A stretch of DNA of 64,000 nucleotides from Bog-756 sp963833585 (lineage in GTDB: Bacteria; Actinomycetota; Acidimicrobiia; Acidimicrobiales; RAAP-2): contig CAWHYF010000006.1 in NCBI GenBank assembly GCA_963833585.1, forward strand, positions 992,001-1,056,000, in the 5' to 3' direction. The notes under the pieces were generated by a model. That model was given only the letters and a program-made list of their open reading frames with translations, was not told the DNA's origin and ran no database searches. Shown one piece after another: positions 1 to 8,761 of this stretch; within the stretch, counting starts at the first letter, position 1, and the number at the start of each line of letters is the position of its first letter. A program made the position numbers and the translations under genes.

Positions 1-1573
1 CCCCGGCCTGATTGGTGAGCTCGAGGACCTCACCCAGTTTTGCCGAGCCCTGCGAGTCGATGAAGTCGATGCCTTCGCAGTCGAGAACTATCCCGGCGAT
101 GTCCGGCGTCGACAACGCCACTTCCCGCACGCGGTCCTCCAGTGCATCCGAGGTGGCGAAAAAGAGCCCTCCGTCGAGTCGCAGGACCACGACACCGGGG
201 AACTGCTCATCGGTGGGATGTTCGCCGAGCTCCCGGTACACCTGCGTGCCCCGCTGGTGCCCGAGTAGCGGCATCGGAGGTCGGGTGGCGACCGAGATGA
301 GCCACAGCAGGGACAGCCCAATTCCGATCACGACGCCGGCGAGGACCCCGAAGATGAGCGTGCCGGCAATGGCCACCATGGCAATCCAGAAGTCGAAGCG
401 CTTGACCCGGAACAGCCGTCGCATTTCAGGGAGGTCCATCATGCCCATGACCACCGCTTCGATGATCAGGGCGGCCAGCACTGGCTTGGGAAGCTTGGAG
501 AAGAGCGGCGCCAGGATCAACAATGTGAGCAGGACGATGACGCCGGAGGTCAGGGAGGCCAGGCCGGTACGTGCCCCGGAATGGTCGTTGAGCGAGCTGG
601 CCGACAGGCTGGTGGACACGGGCATGCCCTGGAAGAGACCGGCGCCGATATTGGACATTCCCTGAGCCACCGATTCCTGATTGATGTCGATGCGGTACCT
701 GTGCTTGGCGGCAAACGCCCGAGAGTCGCCCGCGGTCTGCGAGAAGCCGATGAGGACCAGCGCTACCGCCGCCAGGGCGATGGTGCTGGCGTGGGCGCCC
801 ACGAGCGACCACTTCGGAAGGGCCAGAGTCGGCAGCCCCCTGGGCACGTCGCCGACCAGAGCCACACCGTGAGTACCGAGATCGAAGAGGCGCGATGCCA
901 GGAGTCCCCCGACCACCAGGACGAGGGCGCCGGGAATCCGCGGCGCTATGGCTCGGAGTCCGAAGATGACTGCCAACGAGACCGCGCCGACGACCAGAGT
1001 GGGCACACTGATCTCTCCGAGTGATCCGATCCACGACCGCAGCTCCTGGATCGGATTCGAACCGGAGACACTGGTGCCGGTCAGCTTGGGAAGCTCGCCG
1101 ATGACCACGTCGATGGCCGCACCGAAGAGGAATCCGGTGACCACGGCTCGTGAGAGGAACTGCGCAATCCACCCCATCTTGAACACCGCGAGAAGCAGGA
1201 ACAGAGCACCCGAGGCGAGGGTGATGGTTGCCACGAAGGAGGCCACGTCCGCCGTCCCGGTGATGCTGGCGGCCACGACGGCACTCGCAGCTACCGCCGC
1301 CAACCCGGAGCTCGGCCCCGTCGAGATCTGACGGCTCGTTCCGAAGACGGCGTAGAGGATGGCACCGGCGGCGGCGGCGTAGAGGCCGTTCTGCAACGGG
1401 ATCCCCGCAATCCCCGCGTAGCCCAGGTTCTTCGGAACGATCAGGGCGGCCACGGCGATCCCGGCGATGAGGTCCCCCCGGAGCCACTGACGATCGTAGG
1501 TGCGGATCCATCCGACAATCGGCACCAAGGGCCATTTGTTCTGGGTGCGATCTTCTCCCGTGCTCTCAGCCAT
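1..1573 (-). CDS. SulP-family anion permease with STAS domain (3' end missing)
   Basis: A membrane transporter of the SulP (SLC26) family, which moves sulfate, bicarbonate or related anions. Reading from ATG at 1573, about 524 residues are visible and no stop is reached before the window edge. The N-terminal part has a short cytoplasmic lead (MAESTGEDRTQNKWP), then the SulP core with LIVPKNLGYAGIAGIPLQNG and the helix-rich segment STGPSSGLAAVAASAV. The middle holds the family-typical NIGAGLFQGMPVSTSLSASS. The last ~70 visible residues are the start of a cytoplasmic STAS domain (VVLRLDGGLFFATSDAL, then FIDSQGSAKL in place of the usual DSSG). A TACTGT -10-like box lies 8 bases upstream of the ATG, so the mRNA may be leaderless. 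The substrate cannot be told from sequence. It is divergent from the DUF1269 gene. Confidence 0.9.
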   Translation of the reverse strand, partial: MAESTGEDRTQNKWPLVPIVGWIRTYDRQWLRGDLIAGIAVAALIVPKNLGYAGIAGIPLQNGLYAAAAGAILYAVFGTSRQISTGPSSGLAAVAASAVVAASITGTADVASFVATITLASGALFLLLAVFKMGWIAQFLSRAVVTGFLFGAAIDVVIGELPKLTGTSVSGSNPIQELRSWIGSLGEISVPTLVVGAVSLAVIFGLRAIAPRIPGALVLVVGGLLASRLFDLGTHGVALVGDVPRGLPTLALPKWSLVGAHASTIALAAVALVLIGFSQTAGDSRAFAAKHRYRIDINQESVAQGMSNIGAGLFQGMPVSTSLSASSLNDHSGARTGLASLTSGVIVLLTLLILAPLFSKLPKPVLAALIIEAVVMGMMDLPEMRRLFRVKRFDFWIAMVAIAGTLIFGVLAGVVIGIGLSLLWLISVATRPPMPLLGHQRGTQVYRELGEHPTDEQFPGVVVLRLDGGLFFATSDALEDRVREVALSTPDIAGIVLDCEGIDFIDSQGSAKLGEVLELTNQAG

Positions 1574-1673
1574 GAGTCCGGACAGTACGCCCAAATCGGA
1601 ATACCGGGCCCAGGTCGGACACACCCTGGCCGGGCGAACTACTCTGGTTCTGCCGGCAACCAAGGAGGATTCC

Positions 1674-2204
1674 GTGCCCTTCGACACTCTGTTCGTCTTC
1701 TCCGGTGTCTACGCAAGAGTCGAGGATGCGCTGTCTGACTACGACGCCGTCCATGCCCTTCACACCAAGGCCGGACTGATCGACGCCTACGACGCCGCTG
1801 TCGTGGAACGCAAGTCTGACGGCAAGACCAAGATCGTGAAGAAGCACGAGACTCCCACCCGGGTAGGAGGCGTGCTCGGAGGTGGGGTGGGCCTCGCCAC
1901 CGGCCTGGTGATCGCGCTGTTCCCGGCCGCAGCCATCGGTGGCGGACTACTCCTCGCCACCGGGGGAGGGGGAGCGCTGTTGGGCTCACTGGCCGGGCAT
2001 GCGGCGGGCGGCATGAGCCGGAGCGACCTGAAGGAACTGGGAGAGGAGCTCGACAAGGGTCAGGCCGGGCTGGTGGTCGTGGCCGTCTCGGACATGGAGT
2101 CCAAGGTCGAAGCAGCCATGAAGCACGCCGAAAAGGTTCAGGCCAAGCAGATGAAGGCCGACCAGAAAGCGCTCGAAGCCGACGCCAAGGGCGGCGCTGC
2201 GTAG
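1674..2204 (+). CDS. DUF1269-type membrane protein
   Basis: A 176-residue protein resembling the DUF1269 family of small actinobacterial membrane proteins of unknown function. The GTG at 1674 is chosen because AAGGAGG lies just upstream; the frame is open further upstream but has no ribosome site. Residues 1-60 are soluble and mixed charge (FDTLFVFSGVYARVEDALSDY). Residues ~60-105 form a glycine-rich hydrophobic hairpin (GLATGLVIALFPAAAIGGGL and LATGGGGALLGSLAGHAAGG), followed by a segment typical of the family (RSDLKELGEELDKGQAGLVV). The C-terminus is a charged Lys/Ala helix. A TACTCT box at 1640-1645 could be its -10. The neighbouring permease is divergent, so no operon partner is evident. 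Confidence 0.8.
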   Translation: MPFDTLFVFSGVYARVEDALSDYDAVHALHTKAGLIDAYDAAVVERKSDGKTKIVKKHETPTRVGGVLGGGVGLATGLVIALFPAAAIGGGLLLATGGGGALLGSLAGHAAGGMSRSDLKELGEELDKGQAGLVVVAVSDMESKVEAAMKHAEKVQAKQMKADQKALEADAKGGAA

Positions 2205-2410
2205 TCGTTCACGGTACGCACCGACGGCATGCCGCGGAGCGGCGACGGCCAGAACGGCCAGTATCCCTCCCAACATCTGCCCCGCGTCGTCGAGCCCCAG
2301 GTAGTCGAGGCCTTCAGCCCTCCGGCGCTAGTGGCGCCGGACCGGTAATCTCGATATCGGTAGGCGCACCCTTTGGCGGCCTGCGCTCCCCCCGAGCAAG
2401 GAGCACGACC

Positions 2411-4267
2411 ATGAGCGAGTTTCCTCCCATCGCCGAGTACGCCTTCCTCTCGGACTGCGAGAACAGCTGCCTGATTGCACCGGACGGATCGGTCGAGTGG
2501 CTCTGCCTTCCCCGCCCCGACTCGTCGAGCGTGTTTGGTGCCCTGCTCGACCGCTCGGCTGGATCCTTCCGGTTCGCCCCGGCGAGCATCATGGTGCCTC
2601 ACCAGCGCCGCTATGTGCCCGGCACGATGGTGCTCGAGACGACCTGGCACACTCCGACTGGATGGCTGGTCGTCCACGATCTCATGGTTGTCCGCAAAGT
2701 GAGCGATGGGACGCGGCGCCCCGGCTATCGACGGGCGCCCAAGGACTCGGCGGCATCAGGGGTCCTGCTCCGGACGGCGAAGTGCATCTCCGGGAAGGTC
2801 GAGGTCGACGCAGACTGCGTTCCGCTGTTTGAGTATGGCGTCGCCACCGGGCAGTGGTCCTACGACGGTGACGGCTATGAGGCCGCCGGAGTCCACTCGC
2901 CAGATGGCGATGTCACGCTCTCCGTGGTGAGCAGCCTCCGTCTGGGGATCGTCGGGGCCCGTTGCTACGGGCGTACCAGCCTCGCCGAGGGCGAGCAGGC
3001 CTTCATGGCGTTGTCTTGGGGCGGTTCTGCCCCGACCACCCAAGATCAAGTCGACTCGGACCTTGCCTCCACCGTCGCCTACTGGCGCGATTGGCTGGCC
3101 ACCGGTACATTCCCGGACCACCCTTGGCGCCCGTACATCGAACGCAGCGCACTGACGCTGAAGGGTCTGAGCTACGCGCCGACCGGGGCCATCATGGCCG
3201 CGGCCACTACTTCCTTGCCGGAGACTCCCGGCGGGGCGCGCAATTGGGACTACCGCTACACCTGGATCCGGGACACCGGATTCATGTTGCGATCGCTCTA
3301 CCGTTTGGGCTTCGACTGGGAGGCTCTCGAGTACTTCGCGTTCGTGCTCGAATCGGTCAGCCAGGGGACCGGCGATCAGCCCTTCGAGCTTCAAATCATG
3401 TACGGCATCGGTGGCGAGCGGGATCTCACCGAGCGGACCCTCGACCATCTTTCGGGGTATGACGGGGCGCGTCCGGTCCGTGTTGGGAACGGTGCCTGGG
3501 ATCAGCACCAGAACGACGTGTGGGGAATGTTGCTGGACGGCGTCGACCAACACTGGCGGCGGGGTGCGGCTCAGATTGTCCACTCCACGTGGGAGGGTCT
3601 GGCCGGACTGGTCGAAGATGCCCTCGCCCACAGCGGTGACCAGGATCAGGGCATTTGGGAGATCCGAGGCGAACCCCAGCACTTCACGGCCTCGGCCGTT
3701 CTGTGCTGGGTGGCCGCCGATCGAGGAGCAGACCTGGCTCGTCGACGGGGCGACGCCGAACGTGCCGACCGTTGGCGTGATGGCGCCGATGCGCTCAAGA
3801 AGGACATCTTGGACAAGGGTGTCGATGGACGTGGCCGGTTCCGACAGGCGTACGGGAACGATGAACTGGATGCGTCTCTGTTACTGATACCGATCATGGG
3901 GTTTCTGCCTCCCGACGATGAACGAGTTAAGGCGACCGTCCTGGCCATCGCCGACGAGCTCACCGAGGACGGGCTGGTGCTCCGCTACAAGGTGGACAGC
4001 ACGGATACTGGCTTCGAAGGCAAGGAGGGCACCTTCACCATCTGTTCGTGGTGGCTGGTGTCCGCCCTGGCCATGGTCGGTGAGGTCGAGCGGGCGCGAG
4101 CTTTGTGCAAGAAGTTGCTCTCCTTCGCCGGTCCGCTGAATCTCTACGCCGAAGAGATCGACGCCACGACCGGGGAGCACCTGGGGAACTTCCCTCAGGC
4201 GTTCACCCACCTGGCCCTGATCGATGCGGTTTCGCAACTCATCGACGCGGAGCTGGAGGTCTCATAG
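2411..4267 (+). CDS. Glycoside hydrolase family 15 (glucoamylase/trehalase-like)
   Basis: A 618-residue GH15 enzyme that hydrolyses alpha-linked glucosides. Actinobacterial members of this subgroup often act on trehalose, others on maltooligosaccharides; sequence alone does not decide. The N-terminal beta domain is recognisable from EYAFLSDCENSCLIAPDGSV. The (alpha/alpha)6 barrel has the hallmark NWDYRYTWIRDTGFMLRSLY near residue 277, the GIWEIRGEPQHFT block with the general-acid Glu near 415, and the terminal YAEEIDATTGEHLGNFPQAF block near 577 carrying the general base. Length is normal and there is no signal peptide, so it is cytoplasmic. AAGGAG precedes the ATG. Its last 73 bases overlap the 3' end of the convergent serine hydrolase gene. 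Confidence 0.93.
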   Translation: MSEFPPIAEYAFLSDCENSCLIAPDGSVEWLCLPRPDSSSVFGALLDRSAGSFRFAPASIMVPHQRRYVPGTMVLETTWHTPTGWLVVHDLMVVRKVSDGTRRPGYRRAPKDSAASGVLLRTAKCISGKVEVDADCVPLFEYGVATGQWSYDGDGYEAAGVHSPDGDVTLSVVSSLRLGIVGARCYGRTSLAEGEQAFMALSWGGSAPTTQDQVDSDLASTVAYWRDWLATGTFPDHPWRPYIERSALTLKGLSYAPTGAIMAAATTSLPETPGGARNWDYRYTWIRDTGFMLRSLYRLGFDWEALEYFAFVLESVSQGTGDQPFELQIMYGIGGERDLTERTLDHLSGYDGARPVRVGNGAWDQHQNDVWGMLLDGVDQHWRRGAAQIVHSTWEGLAGLVEDALAHSGDQDQGIWEIRGEPQHFTASAVLCWVAADRGADLARRRGDAERADRWRDGADALKKDILDKGVDGRGRFRQAYGNDELDASLLLIPIMGFLPPDDERVKATVLAIADELTEDGLVLRYKVDSTDTGFEGKEGTFTICSWWLVSALAMVGEVERARALCKKLLSFAGPLNLYAEEIDATTGEHLGNFPQAFTHLALIDAVSQLIDAELEVS

Positions 4268-5460
4268 TCTCCTGCCGTCGTCCGGTCCCGCTCGAGGCCC
4301 GAACCCACCAGTTCGAACACCTCCTTGGTGGCGACGACAGAGGGCAGGAGTTCATTGGCCCCCGGATCGAGCCGATTGCACCAAACGGCGACCGTCGTCC
4401 GATGGACCCGGTCGAAGGCGACGATGGTCTGCGCCCCGGGAGATGCACCACCGTGTCCCTCGATGGCGAAGTGACGGTCGAGGAGGAGGTCCCTGGCACT
4501 GATGGTGCTACCGACTCTGGCCAACTCGGAACGCTGTTGGGGCGCCAGGAGCCTGTCGGACCCGAAGAGGATGCTGGTGAATGTCAGAAGGTCGGAAAGG
4601 GAGGAGAACATCCCTGCCGCGGCCGGGTCGATCGTAAGGGCGGAGTCCCGGGGAAATCCGCCGATATCGATTGGCCTGCCAGTTCCGAAGACATCGTAGA
4701 GACCATGGAAGGTGACCGCGTTGGCCACCTTGAGATCATCAGGTCCGTAGAGAGTGCGGCTGAGTCCCAGGGGGCGAAGGATGCGAGCGTCAATCAGGGC
4801 CCCGAGCCTCCGGTGGGTGATCTGTTGCAAGATTGCGCCGAGCACGATGTAGTTCGCGTTCGAGTAGTGATAGATCGTTCCCGGTTGAGCTACAGGGGCC
4901 ACCGCCCGAACCAGGTCGAGTACCTGGTGGTAGGTGAAGACTCGGTGCAGATCGGAGAGAACCAGTTGGCTCTGCTGCTGGCTGAAATCATTGCCGAAGT
5001 CACCCATTCCGCTTCGGTGACCGAGCAGCATGGCAATGGTGATGCGACCCCCACGTGGCCAACCCGGAAGATACTGATCGACGGTGTCGTTGAGTGAGAG
5101 CTTGTGCTCTGCCACCAGCTGCAGGGCAACGGTGGCGACGTACAGTTTGGTGACGCTGCCCGCAAGGAACTGGCTGTTGCTCATCAGCGCAAGACCCGGC
5201 GCAGACCGACCGGAGACGGCGAACTGGTTTGATCCTCCCGGCGTGCGCACCCCTACTGCTGCTCCCGGCGACCGACATGCCGTTCGGTAGTCTGCAGCGA
5301 TCTTCGTGAGCGCCGCCTGAGGCGCCAGCTGGCTCACCCGGGGACCTGCCGATGACGTCGGCGTCGCTTGGGTACACCCAGCTGCAACGACCACCGACAG
5401 GGCAAGGCCGATTCCCATGGGCCGGCGTCCATTGACGTCTTGGCACCGACGGCGGGTCAC
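4195..5460 (-). CDS. Serine hydrolase, beta-lactamase class C / PBP-like lipoprotein
   Basis: A secreted serine hydrolase of the class C beta-lactamase/esterase/DD-peptidase superfamily (Pfam Beta-lactamase). Three catalytic signatures are visible: SVTK (SxxK nucleophile, near residue 101), YSN (YxN, near 198) and HGG (near 336). From GTG at 5460 the N-terminus is a lipoprotein signal: a basic start, then GLALSVVVAAGC with the lipidated Cys at position 29. An earlier ATG at 5526 would overlap the TetR gene by 56 bases, so the GTG, 10 bases after the TetR stop, is preferred. It probably forms an operon with that TetR and is controlled by the operator at 6163-6189. The 3' end overlaps the convergent GH15 gene. 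The substrate is unknown; a beta-lactamase label would be over-reach. Confidence 0.85.
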   Translation of the reverse strand: MTRRRCQDVNGRRPMGIGLALSVVVAAGCTQATPTSSAGPRVSQLAPQAALTKIAADYRTACRSPGAAVGVRTPGGSNQFAVSGRSAPGLALMSNSQFLAGSVTKLYVATVALQLVAEHKLSLNDTVDQYLPGWPRGGRITIAMLLGHRSGMGDFGNDFSQQQSQLVLSDLHRVFTYHQVLDLVRAVAPVAQPGTIYHYSNANYIVLGAILQQITHRRLGALIDARILRPLGLSRTLYGPDDLKVANAVTFHGLYDVFGTGRPIDIGGFPRDSALTIDPAAAGMFSSLSDLLTFTSILFGSDRLLAPQQRSELARVGSTISARDLLLDRHFAIEGHGGASPGAQTIVAFDRVHRTTVAVWCNRLDPGANELLPSVVATKEVFELVGSGLERDRTTAGDYETSSSASMSCETASIRARWVNA

Positions 5461-5470
5461 CGATGGGCCC

Positions 5471-6157
5471 TCAGGTGAGACACCCGACCACCAACGCCAC
5501 GGCAACCTGGCGAGCCTGCGGTTCATCGAGCTTTGGGGGATCGGGATCGCGATGGCGGTGGCGCGCCCACCAGGTCACCGTTTCCAGGACGAAGCGGGCG
5601 GCATACTCAGGAGTCACTGGGGATGGGAGGTGCCCCGCATCGTCCACCATTTCGAAATACCCAACGAGCTGACCGAGAAGTCGGACCCGAACATGAAGGT
5701 AGAACAGTGTCGCTAGATCCGGCGCCTCCCGGGCGCTCTTCTCCATGACGTCAGCTCCGACCCGCGTCGATGCGATCAGGTCGAACAGCTGGCCCACGAT
5801 GCCGTCAAGCTGTGCGCTCAGCTGATCCGATCGGAACGGAACGCCGAGCGCCCGTTCCAGAGCCGGTACCCGTACATGTTCGGTGAGGGTTGCTTCCAGT
5901 CGTGAGACGAGCTCCGCTCGGACCGGCCCGGCTATTGGGAGGTCACGGCCGGCACAGATGTCGATGAATGGTCGCTCGGCGCACAGGAGGAGCAGGGCCT
6001 CCTTCCCTTCGACGTAGTTGTAGAGCGTCCCCACCGACACACCCGCCATCTGAGCCACCTCGACCATCTGCGCGGCGGCAAAGCCCTTCTGGGCGAAGAC
6101 CTCGGCCGCGGCATCGACGATGGCAAGCAATCGATCTGGGCGGCGGCTCGGGGGCAT
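5471..6157 (-). CDS. TetR-family transcriptional regulator
   Basis: A 228-residue one-component repressor. Residues ~10-55 form the TetR helix-turn-helix (RLLAIVDAAAEVFAQKGFAA, then MAGVSVGTLYNYVEGKEAL). The remainder is the variable ligand-binding and dimerisation domain. The ATG at 6157 is chosen over an upstream in-frame one at 6178 because a TATCAT -10 box sits exactly 7 bases before it (positions 6165-6170), which suggests a leaderless mRNA. The 27-bp inverted repeat at 6163-6189 also covers this promoter and would otherwise lie inside the coding sequence. Autorepression together with control of the downstream serine hydrolase is the simplest reading. The inducer is unknown. Confidence 0.9.
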   Translation of the reverse strand: MPPSRRPDRLLAIVDAAAEVFAQKGFAAAQMVEVAQMAGVSVGTLYNYVEGKEALLLLCAERPFIDICAGRDLPIAGPVRAELVSRLEATLTEHVRVPALERALGVPFRSDQLSAQLDGIVGQLFDLIASTRVGADVMEKSAREAPDLATLFYLHVRVRLLGQLVGYFEMVDDAGHLPSPVTPEYAARFVLETVTWWARHRHRDPDPPKLDEPQARQVAVALVVGCLT

Positions 6158-6162
6158 CCCAT

Positions 6163-6189
6163 TAATGATATGAACCATTCATTTCATTA
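6163..6189. promoter_or_regulatory. TetR operator (27-bp inverted repeat)
   Basis: Arms TAATGATATGAA (6163-6174) and TTCATTTCATTA (6178-6189) are reverse complements at 11 of 12 positions, with a 3-base spacer. The element covers the -10 box (6165-6170 on the minus strand) of the adjacent TetR gene, 6 bases before its ATG. Size, symmetry and placement fit an autoregulatory TetR site. Confidence 0.75.
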
Positions 6190-6238
6190 TCAACAGGGGA
6201 CCGGCAGCACACACACTTTCAAATTTCCCCGAGATACA

Positions 6239-6260
6239 CGAACGTATGTTCGACTACGCT
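6239..6260 (+). promoter_or_regulatory. LexA (SOS) box and -10 region of dinB
   Basis: CGAACGTATGTTCG at 6239-6252 is a perfect match to the Gram-positive SOS box CGAACRNRYGTTCG. It is followed at once by TACGCT (6255-6260), a TAnnnT -10 hexamer placed 7 bases before ATG 6268. LexA bound here would block the dinB promoter, so the gene should be DNA-damage inducible. Confidence 0.85.
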
Positions 6261-6267
6261 GGTGCGG

Positions 6268-7533
6268 ATGGGACCTGCGGGATCGGCGACGATCCTCCAT
6301 GCCGATCTCGACGCCTTCTACGCGTCGGTCGAGCAACTCCTCGATCCGTCGCTGAAGGGCATCCCCATTGCCGTGGGCGGCGGCGTGGTCCTGGCTGCTT
6401 CATACGAGGCCAGGGCCCACGGAGTCCGGGGTGGCATGTCCGGCTGGCGGGCCCGACAACTTTGCCCCTCGATCCAGTTCGTCGGTGGCCATTTCCATGA
6501 GTACCAACGTCTGGGTGATGCGGTGATCGCGGTGTTCCACGAATTCACTCCGTTGGTCGAGAGGGTCTCCATCGACGAAGGATTCCTTGACGTTGCCGGC
6601 GCCGTCCACCTGTTCGGCTCTCCCCGCGGCATGGCGGCCAGGATCCGCGAGCGCGTGCGGAACGAGATCGGGCTGCCGTTGTCCATCGGTGTGGCACGGA
6701 CCAAGCACCTGGCCAAGGTGGCGTCACAGGTGGCCAAGCCGGATGGTCTGGTCGTGGTCGAGCCCGCGGACGAGCGGGCCTTCCTCGATCCCCTGCCGGT
6801 GGGGTTGATCTGGGGGGTCGGGCAGATCACCGAGGACCGCCTCCACCGAGCAGGCATCGACACGATCGGGCAGTTGGCGTCCACGGACAGTCCCATCCTC
6901 GAGCGTCTGCTCGGCAGGAGCAGAGGAAACAAGCTGGCATCCCTGTCGGCCAACATCGATCCGCGCCAGGTGGAGGGCGGTCAGCGAGCGAAGTCGGTGG
7001 GTGCCCAGTCTGCGCTCGGCCACCGCCCTCCCACGCCATCCCTGATTCGGGAGACCCTCGGCTACCTGGCCGACCGAGTGGCCGGCCGCCTCCGAGGCGC
7101 AGACCAGGCCGGGCGGACCGTCACCGTCCGTGTCCGCTTCGCCCACCTCCAGTCGGTGACCCGGTCCGTCACGCTGCCCGCACCCATCTCCGCCACCTTG
7201 ACCTTGACCGAAGTGGCTACGCAGCTGGCCCATGCTGCCATCGCCGATCATCCCCACGAACACGAGATCACACTGTTGGCAGTGTCTGTTTCCAATTTGC
7301 TCGATGAGGACTCACTCCAGCTGGAGCTACCGCTCACCCCCCGTGAAGAACAGGCGGAGCTTCACCCGGGCTCCGCGACCGGGTCGGCTCGCTGGGGTGC
7401 GGATCGGTCGGTCGACGCCATCCGAAAGAAGTTCGGTCGGACCGCAGTCGGGTATGCCGCCCTGGTGCTTTCGGACAGCCACCGGGTTCCCGAGGAGTTT
7501 CGCGAGTTGGCCGAGCACTCGACGTCGGACTGA
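6268..7533 (+). CDS. dinB: DNA polymerase IV (Y-family)
   Basis: A 421-residue translesion DNA polymerase. The palm carries ILHADLDAFYASVEQLL (first catalytic Asp and the steric-gate region) and VERVSIDEGFLDV (second catalytic Asp-Glu pair). Next come the finger/thumb block SIGVARTKHLAKVASQVAKP and the helix-hairpin-helix region IWGVGQITEDRLHRAGI. The little-finger domain follows, and a beta-clamp-binding-like QLELPL appears near residue 351. All catalytic carboxylates are present, so activity is expected. An in-frame GTG lies 6 bases upstream (6262). The ATG at 6268 is preferred because it sits 7 bases after the TACGCT box and there is no Shine-Dalgarno sequence. The upstream LexA box indicates SOS control. 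Confidence 0.93.
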   Translation: MGPAGSATILHADLDAFYASVEQLLDPSLKGIPIAVGGGVVLAASYEARAHGVRGGMSGWRARQLCPSIQFVGGHFHEYQRLGDAVIAVFHEFTPLVERVSIDEGFLDVAGAVHLFGSPRGMAARIRERVRNEIGLPLSIGVARTKHLAKVASQVAKPDGLVVVEPADERAFLDPLPVGLIWGVGQITEDRLHRAGIDTIGQLASTDSPILERLLGRSRGNKLASLSANIDPRQVEGGQRAKSVGAQSALGHRPPTPSLIRETLGYLADRVAGRLRGADQAGRTVTVRVRFAHLQSVTRSVTLPAPISATLTLTEVATQLAHAAIADHPHEHEITLLAVSVSNLLDEDSLQLELPLTPREEQAELHPGSATGSARWGADRSVDAIRKKFGRTAVGYAALVLSDSHRVPEEFRELAEHSTSD

Positions 7534-7687
7534 ACCCCTGGGCCACGTCCCCTCGACGGCATCCCCGATGAGGTGATCCGGCCGGCCGATGACACAATGA
7601 GACCCCCGGGCGGCATATGGGGACAAGCACCACCAACGCCTAGCAGCCATCAAGGCCGTACGACCCAGAAAACGTGTTCCACCGAAA

Positions 7688-8437
7688 TCAAAGATCGGAC
7701 CCGGGGGTCGAACCTGATCTGAGCAGGCGGACGCTACCTGCGCCCTCGGCGGCGTGCCGCACTCTCACTCGTCGCGTGGATCGTCGGTAGCCAGGTCCGC
7801 ACGCGATCTCCCCCTCCGGAAGAGCCTGGATGACTCTCCGCTCCATGGTCTGGCCCGTGCGCTCGTCGACGGGGACGACCCGACTCTTGTGGTTCTTCTT
7901 TCCGCTGGTCGAGAGGCGGTCGTCCTCGACGGTGAACACGAGCGTGTACTCGACGTTCGGATCGGCGGTGGTCGCCTCCCCCAGTGTGAGCTCCGCCTGG
8001 TTCATCCAGGTGAGATTGGTGTAGAACCGTCGCTCGCCGGACAGGAAGGTCACCAGTCCGCCGGTGTGCTCTCCGGCTATGTCGTTGCCGCCCCTTGCCC
8101 CCACCTCGCTCTTGGCGTCCGCCAGGCCGAAGATCATCGGGGCGATGGTATTGGTGACGGTGGTCTCCCCGGTGGCGTTGCCGACGTTCTTGAGCACCAC
8201 CATCAGCAAGTGCCTCGTGCCCGGGGGGATCACCCGGACCTCGTCCTTGCCCCACGGTTCGCCGTCCAACTCCCAGCGGATCCACACCTCGGGGCGCCGG
8301 CGGAACAACAAGGCGGTGGCAATGACCGACGTGGCCGTAAGCACCGTTCCGACGGCCGCCACCCCAGCGGCGACGACGACGAACCAATCCCAGAAGTCGC
8401 GATGGGCTGAGACGTGGAACAGGTAGGGCACGCTCAT
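7688..8437 (-). CDS. Hypothetical single-span membrane protein
   Basis: A 249-residue protein with no family I recognise. Residues ~14-45 are a strongly hydrophobic segment (DWFVVVAAGVAAVGTVLTAT and on through VIATALLF) followed by RRRPEV, so the rest (WIRWELDGEPWGKDEVRVIP onward) is probably cytoplasmic. The soluble part is beta-rich with several valine/threonine strands, and the tail after ~215 is Arg-rich and looks disordered. Coding on the minus strand is preferred because the opposite frames give Arg/Pro/His-rich sequence without domains. It lies downstream of the MarR gene on the same strand but 324 bases away, so co-transcription is doubtful. Confidence 0.6.
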   Translation of the reverse strand: MSVPYLFHVSAHRDFWDWFVVVAAGVAAVGTVLTATSVIATALLFRRRPEVWIRWELDGEPWGKDEVRVIPPGTRHLLMVVLKNVGNATGETTVTNTIAPMIFGLADAKSEVGARGGNDIAGEHTGGLVTFLSGERRFYTNLTWMNQAELTLGEATTADPNVEYTLVFTVEDDRLSTSGKKNHKSRVVPVDERTGQTMERRVIQALPEGEIACGPGYRRSTRRVRVRHAAEGAGSVRLLRSGSTPGSDL

Positions 8438-8761
8438 TGTCGACCGTCGACGGACCGTTCATTCACCAGGCGTATCGACACGAGTCCATCAGAATTCCCT
8501 GTTCCCAGCGTAGCGCGCCCGCCCGAAGTGTCTGCTCGGTGGGCCGCCTCGCCAGGGGGTCTTGCTTGACTCGTTGGTCAGGTGGTCGACATTTCGACTG
8601 CGGCGGCTGGTCCCCCTGACCCGTCCCCGGTCGTCGCCGTGCGGATGCCGTGACGTTCACCAGGGCTTCGCGACCACCGCGGCTACTGCGGGCTTGCTGC
8701 TGTCGGCAGTGCTTTGCCAGGCCCATCAGGAGACCGGCTGGAAGTTCCGGCCAGACGGCGA
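8438..8761. other. Non-coding gap
   Basis: About 320 bases between the membrane-protein gene and the MarR gene. Open frames here are short and have skewed Arg/Ser composition. A direct repeat of GTCGAC lies immediately upstream of the membrane-protein start. I see no convincing gene, RNA or hairpin terminator. Confidence 0.4.

Noticed and set aside
1053..1063. tRNA T-arm-like GGTTCGAATCC on the minus strand
   Set aside because: It lies inside the SulP coding sequence and no acceptor or anticodon stem surrounds it.
426..1535. 369-codon open frame on the minus strand
   Set aside because: Arg/Gly/Pro-rich with no domain; the true minus-strand frame here encodes the SulP permease, which runs off the window edge.
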